Assembly (NCBI RefSeq): GCF_004101245.1
Contig: NZ_SCIN01000002.1
Location: forward strand, 682,001 to 746,000
Source of the DNA: Sphingomonas sp. UV9
Lineage (GTDB): Bacteria; Pseudomonadota; Alphaproteobacteria; Sphingomonadales; Sphingomonadaceae
Direction: 5' to 3'
Length of the DNA stretch: 64,000 nucleotides
In this document: positions 7,582-15,415 of the stretch, one piece after another
How positions within the stretch are numbered: the stretch's first letter is position 1
Layout: every line of letters starts with the position of its first letter
Position numbers and translations under genes: made by a program
Notes under the pieces: model-generated
What the model was told of the DNA's origin: nothing
Databases searched by the model: none
What the model saw: the letters and a program-made list of their open reading frames with translations, nothing else

Positions 7582-10500
7582 CTATTCGGCTGGCTGAAGC
7601 GTCGCGGCGGGAGCAGGGCGGCGGCGTTCGAACCGCAGCGCCAGCGCCCGTGCGACGACATAGAAGGTAGGGGTGAAGAGCAGCCCGAAGCCGGTCACGC
7701 CGATCATCCCGAAGAACACCGCGGTGCCCAGCGCCTGGCGCAGTTCGGCGCCGGCCCCGTCGGCGATCACCAGCGGCACCGCGCCGAGGATGAACGCGAA
7801 GCTCGTCATCAGGATCGGCCGCAACCGGTCCTTCGCGGCGCGCACCGCCGCCTCGACCGGGGACAGGCCATCCTGTTCCTCGGCCTGCTTGGCGAACTCG
7901 ACCACGAGGATCGCGTTCTTCGCGGCCAGCGCGATCAGCACGACCAGCCCGATCTGCGTGAGGACGTTGTTGTCCATACCCCGCAGGTTCACCCCGGTCA
8001 TCGCCGCGAGCAGGCACATCGGCACGATCAGGATGATCGCGAGCGGTAGCGTCAGGCTCTCATATTGCGCGGCGAGGACGAGGAAGACGAACAGCACCGC
8101 CATGCCGAAGACCAGCGCCGCGGTGCTGCCGGCCGCCTTTTGCTGGAACGCGATGCCGGTCCAGTCATGCGCATAGCCTGCCGGGAGCGTCGCATCGGCG
8201 AGCTTTTCCATCGCCACCAGCGACTGGCCCGAGGAATAGCCCTTGGCGGTGTCGCCATCGACCTCGACCGCGGGGAAGAGGTTGTAGCGCACCACGCGGT
8301 ACGGACCGGTCTTGTCGCGGAACGTCGAGACCGAGCCGACCGGGACCATCTGGCCCGAGTTGGAGCGCGTCTTGAGGTTGGCGATGTCCGCGGTGGTGTT
8401 GCGGAACGGTGCGTCGGCCTGCGCGGTGACGCGGTAGGTACGGCCCAGCAGGTTGAAGTCGTTGACGAACGCCGAGCCGAGATAGACCTGCAACGCCTCG
8501 AACACGCGCTCGGGGGGGACGCCGAGCAGATTGGCCTTGGCGCGGTCGACATCGGCGAAGATGCGCGGCGTGGCGGTGTCGAAGAAGGTGTAGACCTGCG
8601 CGAGGCCCTTGGTCTGGTTCGCCTTGCCGATCAGGTCGTAGCTCGTCTTGCCGAGCTCGCCATAGCCGTGGCCGCCCTGGTCCTGGACCATCAGGCGATA
8701 GCCGCCGGCCGAGCCGATGCCCTGGATCAGCGGCGGCGGGACGATCAGCAGCCGCGCTTCGGTGATGTCGCCCGTCGCCTTCTGCGATTCCGCCATGATG
8801 CTGGCGAGCGTGACGCCGAGCTTCTTGCGCTCGGCAAAGCTCTTGAGCGGGATGTAGGCGGCGGCCGAATTGGGGGCGAGCGTCTGCGACGGGCCGTCGA
8901 ACCCGGCGAGCATGACCGCGCCCTTGACGCCGGCGAGCGGCAGGATGCGTTTCGCGACCTTCTGCATCACCGCGTCGGTGCGCTCGACCGAGGAGCCGGG
9001 GGGCAGCTGGATGACGGTCAGGAAATAGCCCTGGTCCTGCGCGGGGACGAAGCCCGACGGGGTGACCATGAAGACGCCGACCGTGACCGCGATCAGCGCG
9101 GCATAGGCGATCATCATCCGCTTCGGCGCGGCGACGAGGCGCGCGGTGAGGCGGCCATAGCTGTCGCTCATCCGCTCGAACCCGCGGTTGAACGCATCGC
9201 CGGCCCGCCGCAGCGTGCGCGTCACGCGGTTGCCCGAGCCGGCAGGGGCGGTGGGCTTGAGCAGCATCGCGGCGAGTGCCGGCGACAGCGTCAGCGAGAT
9301 GAGCAGCGAGATGATCGTCGCGGTCGAGATCGTCACCGCGAACTGGCGGTAGAACGCGCCGGACAGCCCGGTGAGGAACACCGTCGGGATGAACACCGCG
9401 CACAGCACGAGCACGATCGCGACGAGCGCACCCGACACCTCGTCCATCGAGGTGCGCGCGGCCTCCAGCGGCGAGAGCCCGTGTTCGAGGTTGCGCTCGA
9501 CATTCTCGACCACGACGATCGCGTCGTCGACGACGATCCCGATCGCGAGGACGAGACCGAACAGCGAAAGGTTGTTGAGGCTGTAGCCGAACGCGGCGAG
9601 AACCGCGAAGGTGCCGATCAGCGAGACCGGGATCGCCACGATCGGGATGATCGCCGCGCGCCATTTCTGCAGGAAGACGAGGATGACCAGCACCACGAGG
9701 ATCATCGCCTCGAACAGCGTATGCTTCACCGCGTCGATCGACTGCGCGATGAACTCGGTCGGGTTGTAGATGACCTTGTATTCGAGGCCCTTGGGAAAGC
9801 GCTTCGACATGCTTTCCATCTCGGCGGTGACGGCCTGCGCGGCGCCGAGCGCGTTCGAGCCGGGGCGCTGGAAGACCGCGGCGATGACCGTGGGCTTGCC
9901 GCTGAGATAGGTGTTGGCGCCGTAATCCTGCGCGCCGAGCTCGACGCGCGCGACGTCCGAGACGCGGACCTGGCGCCCTTGCGCGTCGGTGCGGATGACG
10001 ACATCGGCGAACTGCTTGGGATCGGTCAGGCGGCCTTGCGTCTCGACGTTCAATTGGAACGCGCTGTTGCCCTTGTCATAGGGGGGCTGGCCGAGCGTGC
10101 CGGCGGCGACCTGGACGTTCTGCGCGCGCAAGGCGGCGACGATTTCGCCTGCGGTGAGGTCCAGCGCGGCGGCACGGCCGGGGTCGATCCACACGCGCAT
10201 CGAATAATCGCGTGCGCCGAACAGCTGCACGTCGCCGACGCCGTCGATGCGGCTGAGGCGATCGCGGACCTGCGTCAGCGCGTAGTTCGAGATGTAGCCG
10301 CGATCGAGCGAGTTGTCGGGCGAGACGAGGTTCACGACCATCAGGAAGTCGGGCGAGGTTTTCCGCGTGACGACGCCCAATCGCTGGACGTCCTCGGGAA
10401 GGCGCGGGACCGCGACCGCGACACGGTTCTGGACGAGGACCTGCGCGGCATCGAGGTCGGTGCCGATCTTGAAGGTGACGGTAATCGTCACCTTGCCGTC

Positions 10501-10758
10501 GCCGGTCGATTGCGACGACTGGTACAGCATGTTGTCGACGCCGTTGATCTCCTGCTCGATCGGCGCGGCGACGGTTTCGGCGACCGTCTCGGCCGATGCG
10601 CCCGGATAGGTCGCGCTGACGGTGACGGTGGGGGGGACGATGTCGGGATATTGCGACACCGGCAGCGACATATAGGCGATCGCGCCGACGATCGTGATGA
10701 TCACCGCGATCACGCCCGCAAAGATCGGCCGGGTGATGAAGAAGCGCGAGAAGCGCAT
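7582..10758 (-). CDS. RND multidrug efflux inner-membrane pump (HAE1/AcrB-like)
   Basis: A 1058-residue AcrB/MexB-type antiporter, the usual length. The start at 10758 gives MRFSRFFITRPIFAGVIAV, the normal N-terminus. GIVVDDAIVVVEN in helix 4 carries the paired Asp of the proton relay. FIDRPIFA-type helix 1, the porter-domain repeat with GVGDVQLFG, and the C-terminal GLVVLIALAAKNAILVVEFA match HAE1 pumps. It should take amphiphilic drugs, dyes or phenolics from the periplasm and inner-membrane face. It is the second structural gene of the operon; 175 nt holding a family B palindrome separate it from the adaptor. Confidence 0.96.
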   Translation of the reverse strand: MRFSRFFITRPIFAGVIAVIITIVGAIAYMSLPVSQYPDIVPPTVTVSATYPGASAETVAETVAAPIEQEINGVDNMLYQSSQSTGDGKVTITVTFKIGTDLDAAQVLVQNRVAVAVPRLPEDVQRLGVVTRKTSPDFLMVVNLVSPDNSLDRGYISNYALTQVRDRLSRIDGVGDVQLFGARDYSMRVWIDPGRAAALDLTAGEIVAALRAQNVQVAAGTLGQPPYDKGNSAFQLNVETQGRLTDPKQFADVVIRTDAQGRQVRVSDVARVELGAQDYGANTYLSGKPTVIAAVFQRPGSNALGAAQAVTAEMESMSKRFPKGLEYKVIYNPTEFIAQSIDAVKHTLFEAMILVVLVILVFLQKWRAAIIPIVAIPVSLIGTFAVLAAFGYSLNNLSLFGLVLAIGIVVDDAIVVVENVERNLEHGLSPLEAARTSMDEVSGALVAIVLVLCAVFIPTVFLTGLSGAFYRQFAVTISTATIISLLISLTLSPALAAMLLKPTAPAGSGNRVTRTLRRAGDAFNRGFERMSDSYGRLTARLVAAPKRMMIAYAALIAVTVGVFMVTPSGFVPAQDQGYFLTVIQLPPGSSVERTDAVMQKVAKRILPLAGVKGAVMLAGFDGPSQTLAPNSAAAYIPLKSFAERKKLGVTLASIMAESQKATGDITEARLLIVPPPLIQGIGSAGGYRLMVQDQGGHGYGELGKTSYDLIGKANQTKGLAQVYTFFDTATPRIFADVDRAKANLLGVPPERVFEALQVYLGSAFVNDFNLLGRTYRVTAQADAPFRNTTADIANLKTRSNSGQMVPVGSVSTFRDKTGPYRVVRYNLFPAVEVDGDTAKGYSSGQSLVAMEKLADATLPAGYAHDWTGIAFQQKAAGSTAALVFGMAVLFVFLVLAAQYESLTLPLAIILIVPMCLLAAMTGVNLRGMDNNVLTQIGLVVLIALAAKNAILVVEFAKQAEEQDGLSPVEAAVRAAKDRLRPILMTSFAFILGAVPLVIADGAGAELRQALGTAVFFGMIGVTGFGLLFTPTFYVVARALALRFERRRPAPAATLQPAE

Positions 10759-10797
10759 GGTTTGTGTCCTCGAAGAAGAGCGACGCGCGCGCCACAA

Positions 10798-10925
10798 CAC
10801 CACCCCGGCGGCAGGGCCCCATCGAAGTATTACTTCGATGGGAACCCAGGCCGGGGCCCAGTTGGGCGAACCGCAATGATTAGGTCGAAACGCTATCCCA
10901 CCTGGGCCCCGGCCTTCGCCGGGGA
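10798..10925. repeat. Family B palindrome with a nested perfect 12-bp hairpin
   Basis: The outer arms match the family B element, but the left arm is interrupted at 10818-10842 by a separate perfect hairpin: CCCATCGAAGTA, one T, and its exact reverse complement. The element lies inside the pump operon, between the adaptor stop and the pump start. No T-tract follows on either strand. It may limit RNA decay or lower pump expression relative to the adaptor; that is inference. Confidence 0.85.
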
Positions 10926-10932
10926 ACGGTGG

Positions 10933-12210
10933 TTACTTGGAGAGCGTGGCCTCACCCGAGATGGGCTGGGCCGAGGCCGGCGCAGCGGCACCCGTCGCGA
11001 CCGCGATCCGTCCTGCCTTCGGCGCAACCGTGGCACCCGGCATCGCCATCTGCGTGCCCTGGATGATGACCCGGTCGTTCGGCCCGATCCCCGAGCGGAC
11101 GATCCGCAGGCCATCGACCACCGGCCCCAATTCGACCGGCTTCTGGCTCACGACGTTCTTCGCATCGATCGTCAGCAGGACCTTGCGCGCCTGATCGGTC
11201 TGGACCGCGTCGTCGGGCACCAGCAACGCCTGTCGCGTCCCCGCACTGGCGAGGCGCATGTTGCCGAACATCCCCGGCGTCAGGAAATAGCCGGGGTTCG
11301 CAAACACCGCGCGGCCACGGATCGTGCCCGAGCGCTGGTCGAGCCCGTTGTCGGTGAAGTCGAGCTTGCCCTTCCAGCGATGCTCGGTCTCGTCCTGCAG
11401 CTGGATCTCGACCGCCGCCGGTGCCGCACCGGGTTGCCGCGCGCGCTGCGTCTTGAGGTAGAGCGCCTCCGACCCGTCGAAGTTGAAGTAGATCGGATCG
11501 AGCGCGTTGATCGTCGTCAGCACCGTGCCACCGGTGCCTTCGCCGCCCGCGACCTGGTTGCCCGCATCGACTCGGCGATCGGAGATGCGCCCGCCGATGG
11601 GCGCGCGAACCTGCGTGAAGCCGACGTCGAGTGCGCGGGCGCGTTCGCGGGCCTGCGCGGCGGCGAGCGCGGCGGTGGCGGCTTCGAGCTTACCGCGCAG
11701 CGCGTCGACTTCGCCCGCCGAGACGGCCTCGTCGGCGACCAGTCGCTGCGCGCGGCCGAGGTCGGTACGGGCGAGCGACAAGGCGCTTCTTGCACTCGCG
11801 ACGTTGGCGTGCGCTTCGGCCAGCGCAGCGGCGAACGGGCGCGAGTCGATCGTGAAGAGCAGCTGTCCCTTGCGGACGATATCGCCGTCATGGAAGTGGA
11901 CGCCGGTGACTTCGCCCGCCACGCGCGGCCGGATCTCGACGCTGCGGCTCGGCGCGAACCGGCCGACATAATCGTCCCACTCGCTGACCTGTCGCACCAG
12001 CGGCGAGGCCACCGTGACCGCGGCGGGCGGGGGCGCGGCCATCGCCGCGTCGGGATGATCGAACAGCTGCACGCCAACCGCACCGAGCAGCGCGATCGGC
12101 ACGAGCACCATCGCGCCGCGCTGCCATGCCGGGCGTCGATGACGATCCGAGGGCGGCGTCGACGCGATGTCCGCATCGTTCGCCGCGGTGGTCGTTGTAA
12201 GTTGGTTCAC
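10933..12210 (-). CDS. RND efflux periplasmic adaptor (AcrA/MexA-like)
   Basis: A 425-residue membrane fusion protein. It has an N-terminal hydrophobic anchor (AMVLVPIALLGAVGVQLF), then the lipoyl half-motif VEIRPRVAGEVTGVHFHDGDIVRKGQLLFTI (split over two strands), an Ala-rich helical hairpin, the second lipoyl half (VRAPIGGRISDRRVDAGNQV) and a barrel with FTDNGLDQRSGTIRGRA, typical of AcrA. The start is a GTG at 12210 overlapping the upstream gene's TGA (GTGA), so translation is coupled. It has no lipobox and should be held by the N-terminal helix. It bridges the pump at 7582-10758 and the channel at 6162-7571. Confidence 0.94.
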   Translation of the reverse strand: MNQLTTTTAANDADIASTPPSDRHRRPAWQRGAMVLVPIALLGAVGVQLFDHPDAAMAAPPPAAVTVASPLVRQVSEWDDYVGRFAPSRSVEIRPRVAGEVTGVHFHDGDIVRKGQLLFTIDSRPFAAALAEAHANVASARSALSLARTDLGRAQRLVADEAVSAGEVDALRGKLEAATAALAAAQARERARALDVGFTQVRAPIGGRISDRRVDAGNQVAGGEGTGGTVLTTINALDPIYFNFDGSEALYLKTQRARQPGAAPAAVEIQLQDETEHRWKGKLDFTDNGLDQRSGTIRGRAVFANPGYFLTPGMFGNMRLASAGTRQALLVPDDAVQTDQARKVLLTIDAKNVVSQKPVELGPVVDGLRIVRSGIGPNDRVIIQGTQMAMPGATVAPKAGRIAVATGAAAPASAQPISGEATLSK

Positions 12211-12605
12211 GCCGCGATGCTCCGCTTCTGCTGCGCGCCGACGCGCATGCCGGTGACGCTCTCGACGAGCGTTTCGATCTGAGCCTCGGCAAAGCCGGCG
12301 GCGAGGAAGTTCTGGATCTCGGCCATCGGCAGCGCGAAGCCGCGGCGCCAGGCGTACACCGCCATCCGCCGCAACGCCTCCAGCCGGGGATCGGCGAGCC
12401 GCGACGCGGTGCTCAGCCCGAACAGGCTGCCCATCGCCCGGGACACGCGGCTGGGACCTGCAAGGCTGCGCAACGTGTCGCGCTTGGCGAGCGCGATGAC
12501 GCTCCATTCCAGCGGGGAAAAGCCGGTCGGGGCAGCAGCCGCCACGGTCTGTGCGCGGCTGGTGACGGGCGAGGCGAACATGTTGTCGAGGTCGAGATAA
12601 GCCAT
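12207..12605 (-). CDS. Unknown 132-aa protein, first gene of the RND efflux operon
   Basis: The ATG at 12605 follows GGGGG with good spacing; an in-frame ATG at 12716 would extend it through the structured leader and lacks a clear binding site. The product has no signal peptide. Its conserved-looking centre reads SPLEWSVIALAKRDTLRSL and then LADPRLEALRRMAVYAWRRG, with a last helix containing EIQNFLAAGFAEAQIETL. I do not recognise the family. The stop overlaps the adaptor GTG, so it is produced together with the pump. A regulatory or accessory role for the exporter is possible but only inferred from position. Confidence 0.8.
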   Translation of the reverse strand: MAYLDLDNMFASPVTSRAQTVAAAAPTGFSPLEWSVIALAKRDTLRSLAGPSRVSRAMGSLFGLSTASRLADPRLEALRRMAVYAWRRGFALPMAEIQNFLAAGFAEAQIETLVESVTGMRVGAQQKRSIAA

Positions 12606-12629
12606 GGGATTGTCCCCCTTTTGATTTTT

Positions 12630-12730
12630 CGGGCAAGCGCCGGCCTTCGTCGGTGGACGGTCCACCGACGTCAGCTGATCGCAAGGCGTGCGCGGTCGTT
12701 GCCGGCACATCGTCATGCCGCGCTTGCCCG
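12630..12730 (-). promoter_or_regulatory. Structured 5' leader of the efflux operon
   Basis: On the minus-strand RNA, 12720-12730 (CGGGCAAGCGC) is an 11-bp perfect match to 12630-12640 and can close a long stem just before the ribosome-binding site of the 132-aa gene. Inside it, 12661-12670 and 12648-12657 form a second perfect 10-bp stem with a 3-nt loop. The arrangement resembles a leader that controls access to the first ribosome-binding site. This is deduced from base pairing only. Confidence 0.5.
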
Positions 12731-12772
12731 CTTGAATTTTTGTGAGTCCGGTCGGCCGAAGCCGTCTGCGTG

Positions 12773-12793
12773 TTAAGTGGTGACCGTGGTCAT
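12773..12793 (-). CDS. Possible 6-codon leader peptide (MTTVTT)
   Basis: An ATG at 12791-12793 is preceded by GGGGA about 11 nt upstream and reads six codons, half of them Thr, before TAA. It lies between the predicted transcription start and the nested stems upstream of the efflux operon. Ribosome stalling on it could change folding of the leader. Short ATG-stop runs also arise by chance, so this stays tentative. Confidence 0.22.
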   Translation of the reverse strand: MTTVTT

Positions 12794-12839
12794 GGGTTGC
12801 TGTCCCCGGTTGCCCCTTCCGAAGTAGGAAGGAGCTTCG

Positions 12840-12900
12840 ATACCAGTCGGTATATAAACCTGAGGTTCATCTCGTCAACAGACTTTTGTACCGGACGGTA
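12840..12900 (-). promoter_or_regulatory. Efflux operon promoter with two TetR-type operators
   Basis: Reading the minus strand, TTGACG (12873-12878) and TATATA (12851-12856) are spaced by 16 bp as -35 and -10. Operator 1, TACCG-GA-CGGTA at 12889-12900, lies just upstream of the -35. Operator 2, ATACC-AGTC-GGTAT at 12840-12853, covers the -10 and start region. Their centres are 48 bp apart. Both match the palindrome at the tetR start (13584-13597), so the adjacent TetR protein is the obvious repressor. Confidence 0.75.
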
Positions 12901-12970
12901 TTTTTTATTGAGACCGTAGCAAAGCGTGGCTTGAATGTCGGCCGGCCTGACCTGCATTACGCCAGCGGAT

Positions 12971-13585
12971 TTACTTGGTCGGCCACACCGAAAGGCTGGT
13001 CTCGACGAGCTGGTTGAGCTCGGTGCAGGTGGCACCCGATCCGGCCTGGATCGACAGGCCCTGCATGATCGCGAACAAATACCGCATCAGCGCGTGCGAC
13101 TCGAGGCCGTCGGGGAACTCGCCTGCGGCCTTGGCTTCGTCGAAGCGCTTCATCAACGCGGCTTCGGACGACGCGCGACGCTTGGCGACTTCGGCCTTGA
13201 TCGGCTCGGCTTCGGCGCTGCATGCGACGCTGCTGATGACGCTCAGGCACCCCTTGGGATCGCAGGTGCTCATCTGCATCTGCAACGCGCCCCGGAGCAG
13301 CCTTTCCGCTACGGCACGTGCGGTCGGCGCCTCGAGCGCGGAGGTCATATAGGCCAGCTTCTCGCGCTCGTAGAGGTCGAGCGCCTTGTGGAACAGCGCC
13401 TCCTTGTTGCCGAACGCCGCGTAGAGACTGGGCTTGGTGATGCCCATCTCCGCGGTGAGTTCGGCCATCGACGCGCCCTCATACCCGTTGCGCCAGAACA
13501 CGCGCAACGCACCCGCCAGCGCCACGTCGAGATCGAACTCGCGGGGGCGGCCCTTGGGGGCGGTGAGCGTGCAAAGCCTATTCAT
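12971..13585 (-). CDS. TetR/AcrR-family repressor of the efflux operon
   Basis: A 204-residue regulator. GRPREFDLDVALAGALRVFW and the helix-turn-helix ASMAELTAEMGITKPSLYAAF with GNKEALF match the TetR N-terminal domain; the C-terminal ligand domain includes CDPKGCLSVISSVAC, a Cys-rich patch common in this subgroup. The start at 13585 is chosen because the domain begins right after it; the longer frame to 13744 crosses its own promoter. Its ATG lies inside a perfect operator palindrome, so it probably represses itself. It is upstream of the efflux operon on the same strand and should release it when a drug binds. Confidence 0.92.
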   Translation of the reverse strand: MNRLCTLTAPKGRPREFDLDVALAGALRVFWRNGYEGASMAELTAEMGITKPSLYAAFGNKEALFHKALDLYEREKLAYMTSALEAPTARAVAERLLRGALQMQMSTCDPKGCLSVISSVACSAEAEPIKAEVAKRRASSEAALMKRFDEAKAAGEFPDGLESHALMRYLFAIMQGLSIQAGSGATCTELNQLVETSLSVWPTK

Positions 13586-13600
13586 ACCGTTCGGTATATA
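13584..13600 (-). promoter_or_regulatory. tetR operator overlapping the start codon, with likely -10
   Basis: ATACCG-TT-CGGTAT at 13584-13597 is a perfect 14-bp palindrome whose left end contains two bases of the tetR ATG. A TATATA (13595-13600) in the minus-strand direction ends only 9 nt before the ATG, which places the transcription start at or next to the start codon. The message may therefore be leaderless, and repressor binding would block its own initiation. Confidence 0.6.
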
Positions 13601-13756
13601 GGGTAAATGCGCAAAAGGTCCAGTGACTGGAACATGTTGCCGGGGCATTTGTCCCCTGACCGACGCCGGCGTGCTGGAGGGGCGATTTGTGCAACCAAAA
13701 GCCGGGGCACCGGTTGAAACTTCGACCAAACGGCAACGCAACATAGGAGAGAGACG

Positions 13757-14203
13757 ATGGCGGACGATTTCAAGCAGGCAGTCGACGATGGGGCAAAGGC
13801 CAGCAAGGCGGCGACCGACCGCGCGGCGAATGCGGCCAAGGGCGCGGCGGATACCATGCGCGAGACTACCGAGAAGGCGCGCGATGCGTTCTCCGAAAAG
13901 GTCGTCGATCCGGCACGGCGCGCCGGTGAGGCGATGACGGAGACGGGCGGCAAGATCGCCGAGGGCGGTGCGACGATCGGCAAGACGATGATCGACCAGG
14001 CCGAGCAGAACGCGCGCGAGGCCTTTGCGGCGATGCGCGAGGCGGCCAGCGCCAAGGACCTCACGCAGGTGATGAAGATCCAGGGCGATTATCTACGCGA
14101 ACAGAGCCAGCGCAGCATGAGCCAGGCGCGCGAGATCAGCGAACTCATCATGAAGTTCGGCAAGGATGCGGTGGCGCCATTGCGCGGCGACGGACCGAAA
14201 TAG
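13757..14203 (+). CDS. Phasin family protein
   Basis: A 148-residue Ala-rich, fully helical protein with no signal peptide or membrane segment. The N-terminal half has Lys/Ala/Asp heptads (KAATDRAANAAKGAADTM), and the C-terminal half has ARE-AFAAMREAASAKDL and QVMKIQGDYLREQSQRSM, the pattern of the phasin_2 domain. Such proteins coat polyhydroxyalkanoate granules and stabilise them in the cytoplasm. AGGAG lies 8-12 nt before the ATG. No polymer synthase gene is in the window. A GC-rich stem (about 14224-14260) follows the gene. Confidence 0.85.
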   Translation: MADDFKQAVDDGAKASKAATDRAANAAKGAADTMRETTEKARDAFSEKVVDPARRAGEAMTETGGKIAEGGATIGKTMIDQAEQNAREAFAAMREAASAKDLTQVMKIQGDYLREQSQRSMSQAREISELIMKFGKDAVAPLRGDGPK

Positions 14204-14308
14204 GCGGGACGTTGCAACCGGGGTGGAGCGGCGTACGGACGAGCAAGAACGCCGCCGCTCCGTCGATATGACGGAGACGGCGGCATCAAGCCTTAACGAT
14301 ATCGGTGG

Positions 14309-15307
14309 TCAGACGAACAATCCGACCAGCAGATACGTGCCCGCACCGATCAGCCCCGCGGCTGGCAGCGTCAGTGTCCAGGCAACGACGATGTTGCTCG
14401 CGACGTTCCAGCGGACGGCGGACAGTCGCCGCGCGGCACCCACGCCGACGATCGAGCCGGTGATGGTGTGGGTCGATGACACGGGGATGCCCCAGAAGGT
14501 CGCGGCGAACAGCGTGATCGCGCCGCCGGTTTCCGCGCAGAAGCCCTGTGCCGGGGTCAGGCGCGTGATTTTCGAGCCCATCGTGTGGACGATCCGCCAG
14601 CCGCCCGACAGCGTACCCAGCGCCATCGCCGCCTGGCAGGACAGCACGACCCAGAGCGGCACGTGGAATTCGCCGCCGAGCAGGCCCTGCGAATAGAGTA
14701 GCACGGCGATGATGCCCATCGTCTTCTGCGCGTCGTTGCCGCCGTGGCCGAGCGAATAGAGCGCGGCGGAGATCAGCTGCAGCTTGCGGAAACGCTTGTC
14801 GACGCCGAGCGGGGTGAGCTTGAGGCTGGTCCACGCGACCGCGAGTACCAGCACCAGCGCGAGCATCAGGCCGATCGCGGGTGACGCGAAGATCGCGACG
14901 ACGGTCTTGATGACGCCGCTCCAGACGATCGCGCCGAAGCCGATCTTGGCGATGCCGGCACCGAGCAGACCGCCGATCAGCGCATGGCTGCTGCTCGAGG
15001 GAATGCCGAGCACCCAGGTGATGACGTTCCACGCGATCGCGCCCATCAGCGCGGCGAAGATCACCTGCGCATCGATGACGTGCGCCTGGACGATGCCGGT
15101 GCCGACGGTCTGCGCGACGTGGAGCCCGAAGACGGCGAACGCGATGAAGTTGAAGAACGCTGCCCAGAGCACGGCATATTGGGGCTTCAGCACGCGCGTC
15201 GAGACGACGGTGGCGATCGAGTTCGCCGCGTCGTGCAGGCCGTTCAGGAAGTCGAACAGCAGCGCGATGCCGATGAGGCCGATGAGAAGCGGGAGCGAGA
15301 GGATCAT
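14309..15307 (-). CDS. pit: PiT-family inorganic phosphate transporter
   Basis: A 332-residue membrane protein with about ten helices. The duplicated PiT signature is visible: FDFLNGLHDAANSIATVV near the N-terminus and YSLGHGGNDAQKTMGI in the second half, each with the GANDAxN-like core; IPSSSSHALIGGLLGAG and IPVSSTHTITGSIVGVG are the paired inner repeats. It imports metal-phosphate with protons. The short, loop-poor bacterial form is seen here. The start at 15307 is preferred over 15322 because the first helix begins there. It lies directly downstream of the DUF47 gene, the usual partner of Pit. Confidence 0.93.
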   Translation of the reverse strand: MILSLPLLIGLIGIALLFDFLNGLHDAANSIATVVSTRVLKPQYAVLWAAFFNFIAFAVFGLHVAQTVGTGIVQAHVIDAQVIFAALMGAIAWNVITWVLGIPSSSSHALIGGLLGAGIAKIGFGAIVWSGVIKTVVAIFASPAIGLMLALVLVLAVAWTSLKLTPLGVDKRFRKLQLISAALYSLGHGGNDAQKTMGIIAVLLYSQGLLGGEFHVPLWVVLSCQAAMALGTLSGGWRIVHTMGSKITRLTPAQGFCAETGGAITLFAATFWGIPVSSTHTITGSIVGVGAARRLSAVRWNVASNIVVAWTLTLPAAGLIGAGTYLLVGLFV

Positions 15308-15326
15308 GCGGGCAAGTCCCACTTAT

Positions 15327-15410
15327 CCTGTTCTCCCGCGAAGGCGGGAGCCCAGGGTACCAATCGATGTGGTGGATGGGATTCCTGGACCCCCGCCTTC
15401 ACGGGGGAAC
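15327..15410. repeat. Family A palindrome, diverged copy
   Basis: The left part (TTCTCCCGCGAAGGCGGGAG) matches family A, and the right part (CCCCGCCTTCACGGGGGAAC) is an altered inverted copy, with about 40 nt between. It lies between the DUF47 stop and the pit start. Confidence 0.75.
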
Positions 15411-15415
15411 TGCAA

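Noticed and set aside
10818..10842. Intrinsic terminator between adaptor and pump
   Set aside because: The hairpin is strong but GC-rich sequence, not a T-run, follows on both strands, and the pump must be expressed with its adaptor.
8065..12282. A 1405-codon open frame on the plus strand across the pump operon
   Set aside because: It is antisense to clearly identified pump and adaptor genes. Its Arg/Asp/Gly/His-heavy composition is the usual shadow of high-GC coding DNA and contains no motif.
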